Source of the DNA: Stephanodiscus triporus
Lineage: Eukaryota; Bacillariophyta; Thalassiosirophyceae; Thalassiosirales; Thalassiosiraceae
DNA: 24,819 bases
Assembly: GCA_036939755.1 (NCBI GenBank)
Contig: JALLAZ010000438.1
Span: 1-24,819, forward strand
Reading direction: 5' to 3'
Below the pieces are notes generated by a model. It saw only the letters and a list, made by a program, of their open reading frames with translations. It was not told where the DNA came from and ran no database searches. Position 1 is the first letter of the stretch; the number at the start of each line of letters is the position of its first letter. The translations under genes were made by a program, and so were the position numbers. Shown piece after piece: positions 1 through 8,642 of this stretch.

Positions 1-419
1 CGGAGGGAGGGTCAGACTGCGTTCTTCAAAGAACGGACGTAACTTGCGTCCGTACGAACTAAACCCACTCTATCAAGTGGCTGACCCTCAATATAATTTC
101 ACAATGATGTTGTTAGAGTTTACGCGGGGGGGTGTCCTCCCAGTTATTCACCAGTTCCACTCTACAACATGAGCACTTCTCTGGCGATTTGTTGGAAGGA
201 ACTTGTGGAGAAGAAACGTCTCTTACTTCGTAAGAAAGTCTCACAGTTCTTCTTTCCCAGTACGATACAGTCTTGTTTCCCCACGTGTCTTTCTTGTCTG
301 TCCTTGTCTCCGATGTCCGAAAGGAAATGAAAGAACGCCCACACTAAGAGTATTATTCCCGAGACGCCGCATGCAAACGGGGATTCATCAAATTCACCAT
401 CTCTCTGTTGGACATAGTA
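1..419. other. 5' edge of window, intergenic; branched inverted-repeat structure at 7-89
   Basis: No convincing gene is visible. Positions 7-15 (GAGGGTCAG) pair perfectly with 81-89 (CTGACCCTC). Inside are three small hairpins: 21-26 with 29-34 (GTTCTT/AAGAAC), 33-39 with 47-53 (ACGGACG/CGTCCGT) and 65-69 with 76-80 (CCACT/AGTGG). The first two overlap by two bases at 33-34. The result is cloverleaf-like, but it is not a tRNA because I find no T-loop consensus or anticodon-arm spacing on either strand. It could be a small structured RNA or the end of a repeat element. The rest, up to the ATG at 420, looks like leader and promoter sequence. Confidence 0.3.
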
Positions 420-1786
420 ATGGCAACATTCGTCGACCCGCAGTACCACCACCAGGACTTACAGCAGGACATCGACGCCATCGACGACGACGGCATTGGT
501 AATGGTAATGATCGGCTGAAGGACCCGCCGTCGACCGTTGGCGGCGGCGCTGGCACCGCCGCCGGCGACGACGAAGATGAGGATGACGAAGAGGAGGAGG
601 AGGAGGAAGAGGAGGAGAAGGAGGTAGAAGGGGTCGTCCATCCCCATCCTCCTCCTGCTCTTCCTCTTCCTGCTACTACTACTACTACTACTACTACTCC
701 ATCCGCCCTTCCCACGTCGTCCTCCGCCCACCTCCTCCTGTCGTCCCTCCGCGACAGTCGCGCCGAGCTGGAAGACGCCGAGTCGGCCGACCGTCTGGCG
801 TCCGCCCGCCTCGCCGCCGCGAGGGACGCGTACGACGAGTGCGCCCGACGCCTCGCGGGGTTATCCCCTCGCCCCACCCCGAAGGGAGGGGCGTCCGTCG
901 CCTCCGCCGGCGTCGATCGAGACGTCGCCGAGGTGAAGCGCGCGAGGCGGGGGACGACGACAGCGGCGACCGCGATCGCGATCGCGACGACGGCTCCAGC
1001 CTCCTCCCCCGCCGCCGCCGTCGCCTCGACCGCCGCCCCCCCCCGCGACGACGACTCCGACGACGTCGAGCCTCCCCCCCCCCCCTCTCCCGCGCCCACG
1101 AATGAGATCCTAGTGCCCGATCGACGCGCGTCGGTCGGGATCGGCGCGTCCGTCCACCGCGACGAATTCTACCTCCGCCTGACAAACGGCGAGGCTAACG
1201 CGTCGACGATATCGTCGTGGAGGCCTCCCCCGAACAACGCCAACTGGAAGTCGAGAGATCAGCTCGACGAGTGGATGGACGTGGTCAGGCACTGGGATAC
1301 CGGGAAGGACGGCCTGGACGCCGGGGCGTTCCGAGCGAGGCACAAGACATTCTACTCGAGGATAAAGCCCGCGTCGTGCAACCTCGGTAGGAGGACGGGG
1401 ATGCACCTGCGCGAGGCGATGGTGGATGCGGAGGTTGGGGAGGGGGGGGGAAGGTCGCGACCACCGTGCTTTGCAGGTACAACAAGGCGGGGAACAAGAG
1501 CATTATGTACCTGGCGGTGGACCAGCTATTTGGCCCCCTCTTCCAACTCCACTCGTTGGAGCTTTCCCATCGTGGACGGGACGCGACGAAGACACTAGCC
1601 GACGAGCGGTACGCCAACGTCCCGGACGCGACGATACGGGCCTTCTTGGACACGTGCCCGATATGCGCCGCGCGGCGCAGGCATCACTTAAGTCGGAACG
1701 GCCCCAACGTCGTCGCCGATCCATCGAAACAGGGGGGGGGTCATCATGACCAGTCGTCCATCATGGGGTTGCAGGACTCGATTTAG
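420..1786 (+). pseudogene. HHCC integrase-type zinc-binding domain protein (KRBA2/GIN1-like), frameshifted
   Basis: The first ATG is at 420 (MATFVDPQ). The N-terminal half is low complexity: acidic Asp/Glu runs, poly-Thr, and an Ala/Arg/Glu-rich probable coiled coil around 735-860. From about 1100 the sequence becomes globular, with DEFYLRLTNGEA, then RHKTFYSRIKPASCNLG. The frame is lost in the nine-G run at 1442-1450. In the frame two bases on, a convincing domain follows (1451-1680: VLCRYNKAGNK, LFQLHSLELSHRGRDATK, DERYANVPDATIRAFLDTCPIC). The H-x5-H...C-x2-C pattern and the RDAT/RYANV context resemble the N-terminal zinc-binding domain of Ty3/gypsy, GIN1 and KRBA2 integrases. The frame stops at 1784-1786, before any rve catalytic core. 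One extra G would restore a single frame, so this is either a pseudogene or a homopolymer error. It is probably a domesticated or decayed transposon-derived gene; family assignment is moderate. Confidence 0.55.
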
Positions 1787-2162
1787 GGTGGGCTTTGCGA
1801 TGAGTTTCGATACCCTCCCGTGCGTTCCCTTGGAATACATAAAAACACACCGAAGAGGTGTACGCACTCGTCAAGCTTTAATGAATCATTTCCATTCGTA
1901 ACATAATATGATCTATTAACCCGTCGTGCAGCAATTCTGTCTTCGTAGCTGGGGTCCATGAAGTGATTGACAGTTATCCCCTGAAGTTTGTTGAAATAAC
2001 TCTATGCACGCATCTCATGTGCCGGCGATTGTAAATCCAGGCGTATCAATGCATGCATATCCTGCTTTCCTAGAAAAGAAACAAAAATATATTGATAGGA
2101 TTATTTTGTGTGTGTGTTGTTATCTAAATTAATAAGTAATTCTAACCAATCCAATGAAGACC
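1787..2162. other. Intergenic, AT-rich
   Basis: This lies between the integrase-like gene and the convergent 3' end of the LRR gene. It is AT-rich with no ORF of note. I see no continuation of the integrase catalytic core here in the frame of the upstream gene. Confidence 0.5.
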
Positions 2163-3476
2163 CTATCCATCAGTTAGATAGGAAAGGACGCGTGGAACGA
2201 TGTCGGTATTTAGAATGTCGTCAGTGTTGGTATTGAGAATGCCATTGTTTTGGTAGATGGCATGCTCCAACAACGTGGGAGCATCCCTCAAATTTATGTA
2301 GACAGAAAGCTTGGAATCAATGGAATCAAAATGAGCATCCAAATCCTGTGGGTTGATGGAAGGAATGCGCCTAAGCATTTCTTGGATATTATTCTGCCAT
2401 TTCCTTGCTTGCACACGACCCACACGTTCTGGAATATTGTATTGGGCAAAAAAGCAATACGTTCGAAGAGACTTTGCGTGAACCCCATGATTCCACCAAT
2501 CCCGCATCGAGTCTCCAGAAACAAACCCTTCAATTTCCTCAGAAAACTGCACGTGCGTCAACTGCGAGCAAACTTCAAACGTGGCCGCATTGATAACCTT
2601 GACAGAGGGAGGGATCATGATGCGTTGGAGCCCTTCGCAAATGGCGAATGCACGCTCCCCGATCTTCTCAAGCCCGTCATGAAGCTCCACATTTGTCAAT
2701 TGCGAGCAACAACGGAATGCATCCTTTTCGATCACCTTGACAGAAGGGGGGATCACGATGCGATGAAGTGATGTGCAATTGCGAAATGCACCCTTCCCGA
2801 TCTTCTCGAGCCCGTCGTGAAGGTCCACAATCGTCAACTGCGAGCAACGAAAGAAAGCACCCTCTTCAATCACCTTGACAGAAGGGGGGATCAGGATGCG
2901 ATGAAGTGATGTGCAATTGGAAAATGCCGCCCTTCCAATCTTCTCGAGCCCATTGTGAAGCTCCACATTCGTCAACAGCCAGCATTGTTTGAATGCCTCC
3001 TCTTCAATCACCTTGACAGAAGGGGGGATCACGATGCGATGAAGTGTCATGCAAACGCGAAATGCTTTCTTCCCAATCTTCTCGAGCCCGTCATGAAGCT
3101 CCACATTCGTCAACAGCAAGCAACCACAGAATGCACTCTCTTCAATCACCTTGACAGAAGGGGGGATCACGATGCGACGAAGTGATGTGCAAGCGAAGAA
3201 TGCACTCTTCTCGATCTTCTCGAGCCCGTAATGAAGTTCCACATTTGTCAACCTCAAGCAATTATAAAATGCACTGAGGATGCGATGAAGTGATGTGCAT
3301 CTGAATGCACGCTTCCCAAGCTCCACATTCGTCAACTGCGAGCAACGTTCGAATGCACCCTCTTCAATTACCCTGACAGATGGATGGATTTCGACATGAG
3401 TCACGTCCCGTGGAATACTCTCCCTCCTCTGCCCGCGGTAAATGAAGTCCTTTCGTCGGCTCCCGGCGGCGCTCAT
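2163..3476 (-). CDS. BspA-type leucine-rich-repeat protein (LRR_5 family)
   Basis: This is a single-exon protein of 437 residues. It starts with a short basic N-terminus (MSAAGSRRKDFIYRG), followed from about residue 30 by BspA-like leucine-rich repeats of the form IPPSVKVIEE-AF-C-LTNVELHDGLEKIG-AF-CTSLHRI. Each 46-residue double unit corresponds to a 138-bp DNA repeat: the same CAGA-containing motif recurs at 2603, 2741, 2879, 3017 and 3155. The C-terminal ~130 residues are not repetitive and are unrecognised (RDWWNHGVHAKSLRTYCFFAQYN onward). BspA-type LRRs form solenoid binding surfaces and are expanded in diatoms and some parasitic protists. The ligand is unknown. No signal peptide or transmembrane segment is visible, so it is probably intracellular. 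The first two repeats carry in-frame deletions (see findings). Confidence 0.85.
   Translation of the reverse strand: MSAAGSRRKDFIYRGQRRESIPRDVTHVEIHPSVRVIEEGAFERCSQLTNVELGKRAFRCTSLHRILSAFYNCLRLTNVELHYGLEKIEKSAFFACTSLRRIVIPPSVKVIEESAFCGCLLLTNVELHDGLEKIGKKAFRVCMTLHRIVIPPSVKVIEEEAFKQCWLLTNVELHNGLEKIGRAAFSNCTSLHRILIPPSVKVIEEGAFFRCSQLTIVDLHDGLEKIGKGAFRNCTSLHRIVIPPSVKVIEKDAFRCCSQLTNVELHDGLEKIGERAFAICEGLQRIMIPPSVKVINAATFEVCSQLTHVQFSEEIEGFVSGDSMRDWWNHGVHAKSLRTYCFFAQYNIPERVGRVQARKWQNNIQEMLRRIPSINPQDLDAHFDSIDSKLSVYINLRDAPTLLEHAIYQNNGILNTNTDDILNTDIVPRVLSYLTDG
2580..3340 (-). repeat. 138-bp tandem repeats within the LRR gene
   Basis: The units are spaced exactly 138 bp (46 codons) and are nearly identical at DNA level, for example the CTTGACAGAAGGGGGGATCA segment on the plus strand near 2736, 2874, 3012 and 3150. 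This indicates recent expansion or homogenisation by unequal exchange rather than ancient repeats kept only at protein level. Confidence 0.85.
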
Positions 3477-3905
3477 GTTTGCCAGGATTCGAGCGATACG
3501 ATAGTCGAAAAAACGAACAGGTGCTCTTCTCGGTTTTGGACGGGAAGGACGAGGGGCGGGGCGGTCGGCGCGGACGGCGAGGGCGGCCTCTACTCTATCG
3601 CCTAACCTTTCAAAGAAAAATAATACTATTAATACGGAGAGGGGGGGCTGTTTTCTGCTTGTTGTGACTGACGCAAAGCCCGCTCTGCCCCGCTGCCGGT
3701 CGGGTGGTACTAGCGAAAAATAATGAAGTCGAGGGAGTGGCGTGGAGTCGATGGGCTGCTATCCGGGGGGATGCCAGCGGCTCCCTTCTGACTCGAGTTT
3801 GGCGGTGGCCTGAAAAAAAAAAAATTTGCGTCCCTTTGTTTTACTCCGGGCTCTCTCTTCCTCTAACAAAGAACCGGACCAAGATAGCTGGAGTAATACT
3901 TACTT
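3477..3905. promoter_or_regulatory. Divergent intergenic region between LRR and UAS-UBX genes
   Basis: A 429-bp spacer separates two head-to-head start codons, so it must hold both promoters. It contains a GC-rich block (about 3540-3595) and an A12 run near 3813. I see no defined operator or coding feature. Confidence 0.4.
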
Positions 3906-4621
3906 ATGCCATCGCTGTCGCGCTGGACGATGACAACGCTAATAATCGTCTCAATCATCGTCGTCGTCGTCGTCTCCGCCTCCTCCTCCTCTTCGGATCG
4001 ACGAGGGCCGTCGTCGCGACGAGGACGCGGCGGCGGCCGTCCGACCGTTGTCTCCGCGGCGGTTTGGGGCATCGGTCGCGGCGGGGGGATGGGACCGTCG
4101 ACGTCGTCGTCGTCGGGCGATGCCAGCGACGACGATCGACGCGACGCGATCCGACGGCTCGCCGCGCGTCACGGCGCAGAGAGCGATCCGACCCTCCCGT
4201 CGTCTTCGTCTTCGTCGTCGTCGTCAATATTTTCAGACGATGGCTACGACGCAGTTCTCTTGAGCACTCGCACCTCGATCGACGATGCTCTGCGTCTCGC
4301 CAACGCGAACGCCAGGTTCCTGATATGCTACATCTCCAGGCGGGTGGGTGGGAGCGCGACCGGCGGCGGTGACGGCAACGACAACGCGATCGTCGTGCCG
4401 AATCTGCTCTCGTCGGAGGTGATGCGATTGGCCAATCGCGATCCGTTCGGGAAGAAGACGAAGACTAAGAAGGGGGAGGGGAAGGGAAAGGGCAGGGTCG
4501 ACGCCGACGACGATAGTAGATCGTACTACATTTGGATCACGGACGACGACGATCACGTGGACTCGGCGATGAAACGACTCAGGGCGAGGCCACCTCCCAG
4601 GAGGAAGGGTCCGGCCGCGGC

Positions 4622-4652
<31 letters not shown>

Positions 4653-5531
4653 CCGTCGAAATCGAAGGGAACACCGCCGATACTGGCGATCATATGCCCC
4701 GCGGCGTCCTCCACCATCGACCCGTCGACGTCCAGGCCGCGGATAATCCCCCGCATCCTTGCTCAGCATCACTGTCGTCCGCCTCCGTCGTCACCGAAGT
4801 CCATGGCGTCGTGGGCGAACGCCGTGCGCGAGCGCAACCTTCGCGAGTACGCCAGGATGCGACATCTTCGGACCGAGGCGAGGCTGGCGAGAGAGCGCAC
4901 GGAGGGCTACGCGAGCAGCGTGCGCGACGACGCCGCCCGCGAGGCCAGGGAGAGGGAGGCGAGGGCGAACGAGGAGCGGATGCGGGAGGAGGAGCGCGCG
5001 AGGCTCGAGGGGTTGGAGGAGCGTCGGGCGGGTCTGCTGGCGGGCCTCGCCGACGAGCCGCCGGCGGGGACGACGGAGGGGGTCGTCGCCGTCGCACTGC
5101 GTTTCGCGACCGCCGACGACGTGGCCGGACGGTTCGGACGGGATGATCTGGTGCGCAGGTTCGCGGCGAGGGATGCGACCGTGAACGACATTTTCGATTG
5201 GATCGATGCCAAATTCGGATACGAACGGGAGAGGTTGGCGTTGAGCACCATGAACGGCTCGAAAAAGTTCGTGTACGTCGACGTCGACGAACGCGATGGA
5301 GGTGGCGAAGATGACTGCGATGAAGACGACATAGATGAAGGGGGGGAGGAGGAGGACGGCGATGGGGAGAAGGAAGGGAAGACTCGCCCCGAGAATCTTA
5401 CGTTGGAAGAGGCCGGATTTGGTAAGATGACGGCATTGAGAGTTACGGAGATTGCCAGGGATGCTCCTGCCCTCGCATCCGCCGCCGCGGACGACGATCA
5501 AGAAGAAGACGAAGACGACGAAGAGGATTGA
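3906..5531 (+). CDS. UAS-coiled coil-UBX domain protein (FAF2/UBXD8-like) with N-terminal hydrophobic segment
   Basis: The protein has 541 residues in a single exon. Residues 9-24 (MTTLIIVSIIVVVVVS) form a signal peptide or signal anchor; residue 9 is an alternative Met start. After a Ser/Arg-rich linker, about residues 115-270 resemble the thioredoxin-like UAS domain (YDAVLLSTRTSIDDAL, RFLICYIS, LLSSEVMRLANR, YYIWITDDD, PPILAIICPA), interrupted by low-complexity inserts. Residues ~299-381 are a highly charged coiled coil. Residues ~392-525 are a UBX domain (VVAVALRFATADDVAGRF, DIFDWIDAKFGY, LTLEEAGFGKMTALRVTEI). The order UAS-coiled coil-UBX matches FAF1/FAF2/UBXD8, p97/Cdc48 adaptors in ER-associated degradation and lipid droplets. 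No UBA domain is obvious. The usual FPR p97-contact loop is replaced by STMNGSKKF, and an acidic insert interrupts the domain. An AATAAAA signal follows at about 5649. Cellular compartment is uncertain: ER, or symbiont-derived ERAD. Confidence 0.75.
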
Positions 5532-6037
5532 AGAGTCTTTCAGAGCGTTTTTTAGGGGGGGGGATATCCATGCATCCATGCAGGCAGGGGAGTAGGTCTG
5601 GAAACACACACACACTCACAGACAGAGAGGTTGAACATGCTCCAAAAATAATAAAATGCGGTGATATTGCATGTCAAAGGGTATTGAACGCTTTACTTTA
5701 ATTTATTTTATATCGTCAGGGCTTTATTGCAAATGAATGTGGCCGTCTATCCACTCTCCTGATTGAATCGATGTAATTTTTGGTGAAAATTCCACCTCAC
5801 ACTCCTTCTATGAAAGTCTCCCTGGTCTCGAATTCAATCTTCAACATCCGGCGCCTCCATCTGTTGAGACCGCGATTAGCCAAAATTTGCCCCGATCTCT
5901 ATTCTTACGCGGTATGCAGTTTAGCTAAGCGCATGTTTGCCCTCCATTCATGATTCCATCTCGGTACGAAAATATGAACGACAGTAATGCGCTCAAATAA
6001 TCGTAGGCTTGCGATGTGTTGCCCGGTTCTTATTCCA
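5532..6037. other. Convergent intergenic region
   Basis: This is the shared 3' side of the UAS-UBX gene (+) and LSm8 (-). It is AT-rich, with AATAAAA near 5649, a G run near 5556-5563 and a short CA/CACA tract near 5603-5618. No coding sequence could be supported. Confidence 0.5.
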
Positions 6038-6349
6038 TCATCTATTGCCGGCAATCTCCTTGATCGGCTCGGCCCTCACGCCGTCGTCGTCGCTCTCCTC
6101 ACCCCCTCCCCCCCCCGCGCGCCCGATCTCCCCGTCCGCGATGACTGCGACGTTATCCCCCCGGACCACGAAGAGTCCCAAATCTATCCTCTCCGGGGGT
6201 GCGTCGACGCTGTACACGGTCTCGTACGATTTTTGGAGCACGAGATTCTGAAGTTGGTCGTATCCGCGGAGATGCCCACTGATCAGGCGTCCGTCGCAGG
6301 TCAGGACGGTGACGGGCTTCGACTTCCATTCGGAGAGGGTGGATGCCAT
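6038..6349 (-). CDS. LSM8: U6 snRNA-associated Sm-like protein LSm8
   Basis: This complete intronless protein has 103 residues. The Sm fold is clear: Sm1 motif KPVTVLTCDGRLISGHLRGYD and Sm2 motif LGLFVVRGDNVAVIAD. The start (STLSEWKSKPV) and the end (VRAEPIKEIA) match the LSm8 subfamily rather than LSm1, which distinguishes the nuclear LSm2-8 ring from the cytoplasmic LSm1-7 ring. LSm2-8 binds the 3' oligo(U) of U6 snRNA and supports U4/U6 assembly and pre-mRNA splicing. A Gly/Glu/Asp-rich insert lies before the C-terminal motif. Subfamily assignment rests on motif recall, not alignment, but is strong. Confidence 0.93.
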   Translation of the reverse strand: MASTLSEWKSKPVTVLTCDGRLISGHLRGYDQLQNLVLQKSYETVYSVDAPPERIDLGLFVVRGDNVAVIADGEIGRAGGGGGEESDDDGVRAEPIKEIAGNR

Positions 6350-6921
6350 ATTTTTGGATTATGATACTCCTCTCGCTGTATTTCAGCTTGTGATAATTAT
6401 CGGATCGGATTGGGAGAGAGGTGCAAGGACTGGCGATGATGAAATCGATGGGTTAGGGAATGCCACGAAGCGAAGGAGCAAGGTGCGTTTGCGTTTGATT
6501 TGTGGGGGTTTGTGTGTGTGGTGGTGCGTGGGCTGTGCCTCTTTTTTGGGTCGCTACTTATGCATCGCTAAAATAATGTGGGTACTACGATACTCTATGT
6601 ATGTATTAGTGGAGTATTTTTTCTTGAGGCACCTCCGCCACCGCCACCCTTACCTCTCCTCCATCGTCCCCTCTATCTATGCATAGCGCCAGATAACCCA
6701 TCACACAGGCATCATCAATAGATGATGATAATATGTACTCTGTCGCTAAAATTGGCATTTATCTACTAGGTACTCTTGCTGTGGTTAGGGGGGAGGGCAG
6801 ATAAAGTCTTCACTTCAAAAAAGAAACTCAGGCAAGTACATAGTAATGTAGGACATCATTATTTAACTGACGAATACAATATTTGAGTACCCTACAATGA
6901 ACATTTCTGACATATATTTTT
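6350..6921. other. LSm8 upstream region and Rab 3' side
   Basis: There are 572 bp between the LSm8 start (promoter side) and the Rab stop codon. I see no gene or defined regulatory motif. Short frames here are low complexity and GT-rich. Confidence 0.4.
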
Positions 6922-7998
6922 TTATTGCACCAAGCAACCTGAACTACCACTACCGATGGCGCCACACGCCGTGGGCGAACATACATATTCTTTACTCGAA
7001 CAAAGGAACTCTGACTGATCAAGCCCTCCCTTGGTCTTTTCTGATTTTTTTGGCGTCACATTAATCTCGTCCCCCCCTTCTTCGAAATTAGTAGTCGTCG
7101 TCCCCGATGTGGTACTGGGCGTGCCAGATCTGCTATTGGTCCCCGAAATGGATCTTCTCAATTTTTCCAGGGGTGTCGAAGTGTCCTTTTCGCTCATGAT
7201 TTGATCATCGTTCTTATTCCGATTGCTTGTGTCGATATTATCATTGTTTTTACTGACAAATTGATCCCACTTTTGCGGTGTACACGGTGCTATTCCGTCA
7301 TCCATTGTCGACCCGATATTCGATTCGCCGCGGACGAAGTGACGTATGCTGCCGTCGCTGTTTTTTGCTCTCATTGCGCCCCTTGCTTTTACTGCATTCT
7401 TCTTGCCATCGTTATCTCCATCTCCATTCTGCCGGGGATTCAACAATCGATATTGCAGCACCCGATCGGCCACACTTTGGAACAAGGCGTGGATGTTGAC
7501 ACCCGTTTTGGCAGACGTGGGAAAGTAAATGAACCCGAGAGCCTCTGCCAACTGTTCCACTTCATACTCTGGCACTGGATCTCCGTCGCTATCTTTCAAA
7601 TTCAACAGGTCAGTCTTCAATGCTGCGATGGCCACCACCACATCCTGTCCCACCCTGACCTTCCGCCGGACCTCGTCCAACCATGCCCTCATCCCGTCGA
7701 AGGTATCTCGTCTCGTGGCGTCGTAGCAAATAATTATGGCGGACGCGGTCTTGTAGAAAATGGGCGCCATGGATCGGAACGATTCGGCCCCGGCGGTATC
7801 CCAAATTTGGATCTTCGTGTGAACGTTTTCAGACGAATGGATGGTCTTCGTGACAAAGTAGGCGCTGAGAGTCGCCGGGCGGGAGTTCTCGCGGTAGTAC
7901 CCCTCGGCGAAGCGAGTCACGAGGGAGGTCTTGCCGATGTGGGAATCACCCAGTACGACCACCTTGAATTCGGCTTGGGGTAGCTCAACGTGAGGCAT
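6922..7998 (-). CDS. Divergent Rab-family GTPase with long tail and CaaX-like C-terminus
   Basis: The protein has 358 residues in a single exon. Residues 11-182 are a small GTPase domain: P-loop GDSHIGKT (17-24), switch I TLSAYFVTKTI (43-53), switch II WDTAGAE (66-72), LKTD (127-130) in place of NKxD, and TSAK (161-164). The switch I sequence and IWDTAG...FRSMAPIFYK resemble the Rab5/21/22/31 group that acts on endosomes. Two key positions are changed: the catalytic Gln of DTAGQE is Ala-71, and the guanine-specificity Asn is Leu-127. Residues ~190-350 are a disordered Ser/Thr/Asn-rich tail, much longer than the usual 30-40 residue Rab linker. The protein ends in CLVQ, a possible CaaX prenylation box (a Gln end favours farnesylation) instead of the usual double-Cys Rab end. 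It is probably membrane-attached, with altered nucleotide cycling. Confidence 0.85.
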   Translation of the reverse strand: MPHVELPQAEFKVVVLGDSHIGKTSLVTRFAEGYYRENSRPATLSAYFVTKTIHSSENVHTKIQIWDTAGAESFRSMAPIFYKTASAIIICYDATRRDTFDGMRAWLDEVRRKVRVGQDVVVAIAALKTDLLNLKDSDGDPVPEYEVEQLAEALGFIYFPTSAKTGVNIHALFQSVADRVLQYRLLNPRQNGDGDNDGKKNAVKARGAMRAKNSDGSIRHFVRGESNIGSTMDDGIAPCTPQKWDQFVSKNNDNIDTSNRNKNDDQIMSEKDTSTPLEKLRRSISGTNSRSGTPSTTSGTTTTNFEEGGDEINVTPKKSEKTKGGLDQSEFLCSSKEYVCSPTACGAIGSGSSGCLVQ

Positions 7999-8642
7999 CG
8001 TTCGCGATTGTGAGGATCGACGCGCAGGTCTAATGTCGTTCTGTGTTAGAGTGTATGTTGTAGGAGGGTGGGTGAACTCTAAAGTCGATATTGAGCCAAG
8101 GGTGATTCAACGGACCCGATCTTCGATTATTATTTGCTACACCAGTCAGTCCTTTCGATATTCGATCAATTATTAGCCCAACAAACAGCGGGGGTGTTAT
8201 GTACTGGCGACGGAAACCCCCATGGTCAAATAATAGGAATAGAACACGGCAACGGCATGGAGATACCTGCCTCTATGGTATGTAGATACCATACACTCTG
8301 CTGCTCTACCATATCTACCACAGAGAGAAAAGGAGTACTTGGTAATACCTCTGCAGGTTTGACATCAAGTAAGTACAACAGCGAGATTTTCTCGTATCGT
8401 AGCTCATGTCTTGTGTTTGTTTCTTTCTTTACCGAATATATTTTTTTTGAATTGACGAAAGTCGAAAGAGCCATCACTGCCGCCGCCACCTGTCACGAGT
8501 CTTGTGAGGCCAATGCCCGCCCCCATCCATGCCTGCCATGCCATCGTCGCGTCGAAGCAACACAAAGATTGGAAGCAAACGTCGATAGTCTCGCGGGGCA
8601 TGAACACACAACCAACCCCGGCACGTCCAGCAATATCAGGTA
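7999..8642. promoter_or_regulatory. Divergent intergenic region, Rab / SNAP-like A
   Basis: This 644-bp spacer lies between head-to-head start codons. It contains a perfect inverted repeat at 8274-8293 (TATGGTAT, 4-base loop, ATACCATA). An open frame runs from 8134 into the SNAP-like start, but it lacks coding character and is probably leader sequence. Confidence 0.4.

Noticed and set aside
1..89. tRNA gene on either strand
   Set aside because: The cloverleaf-like folding is not supported by tRNA landmarks: no GGTTCGA-type T loop, no D-arm consensus and wrong spacing.
353..1185. Long minus-strand open frames (e.g. 353-1099, 694-1185)
   Set aside because: They are antisense shadows of the GC-rich, repeat-laden integrase-like gene, with Arg/Ser/Gly-only composition.
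2250..2771. Plus-strand frame over the LRR gene
   Set aside because: It arises from the tandem repeats being open on both strands. The minus-strand translation gives canonical BspA LRRs.
4791..5615. 274-codon minus-strand frame over the UAS-UBX gene
   Set aside because: It is antisense to a protein with recognisable UAS and UBX motifs and has no domain of its own.
7201..7983. 260-codon plus-strand frame opposite the Rab gene
   Set aside because: The minus strand carries P-loop, DTAG and TSAK motifs; the plus frame has none.
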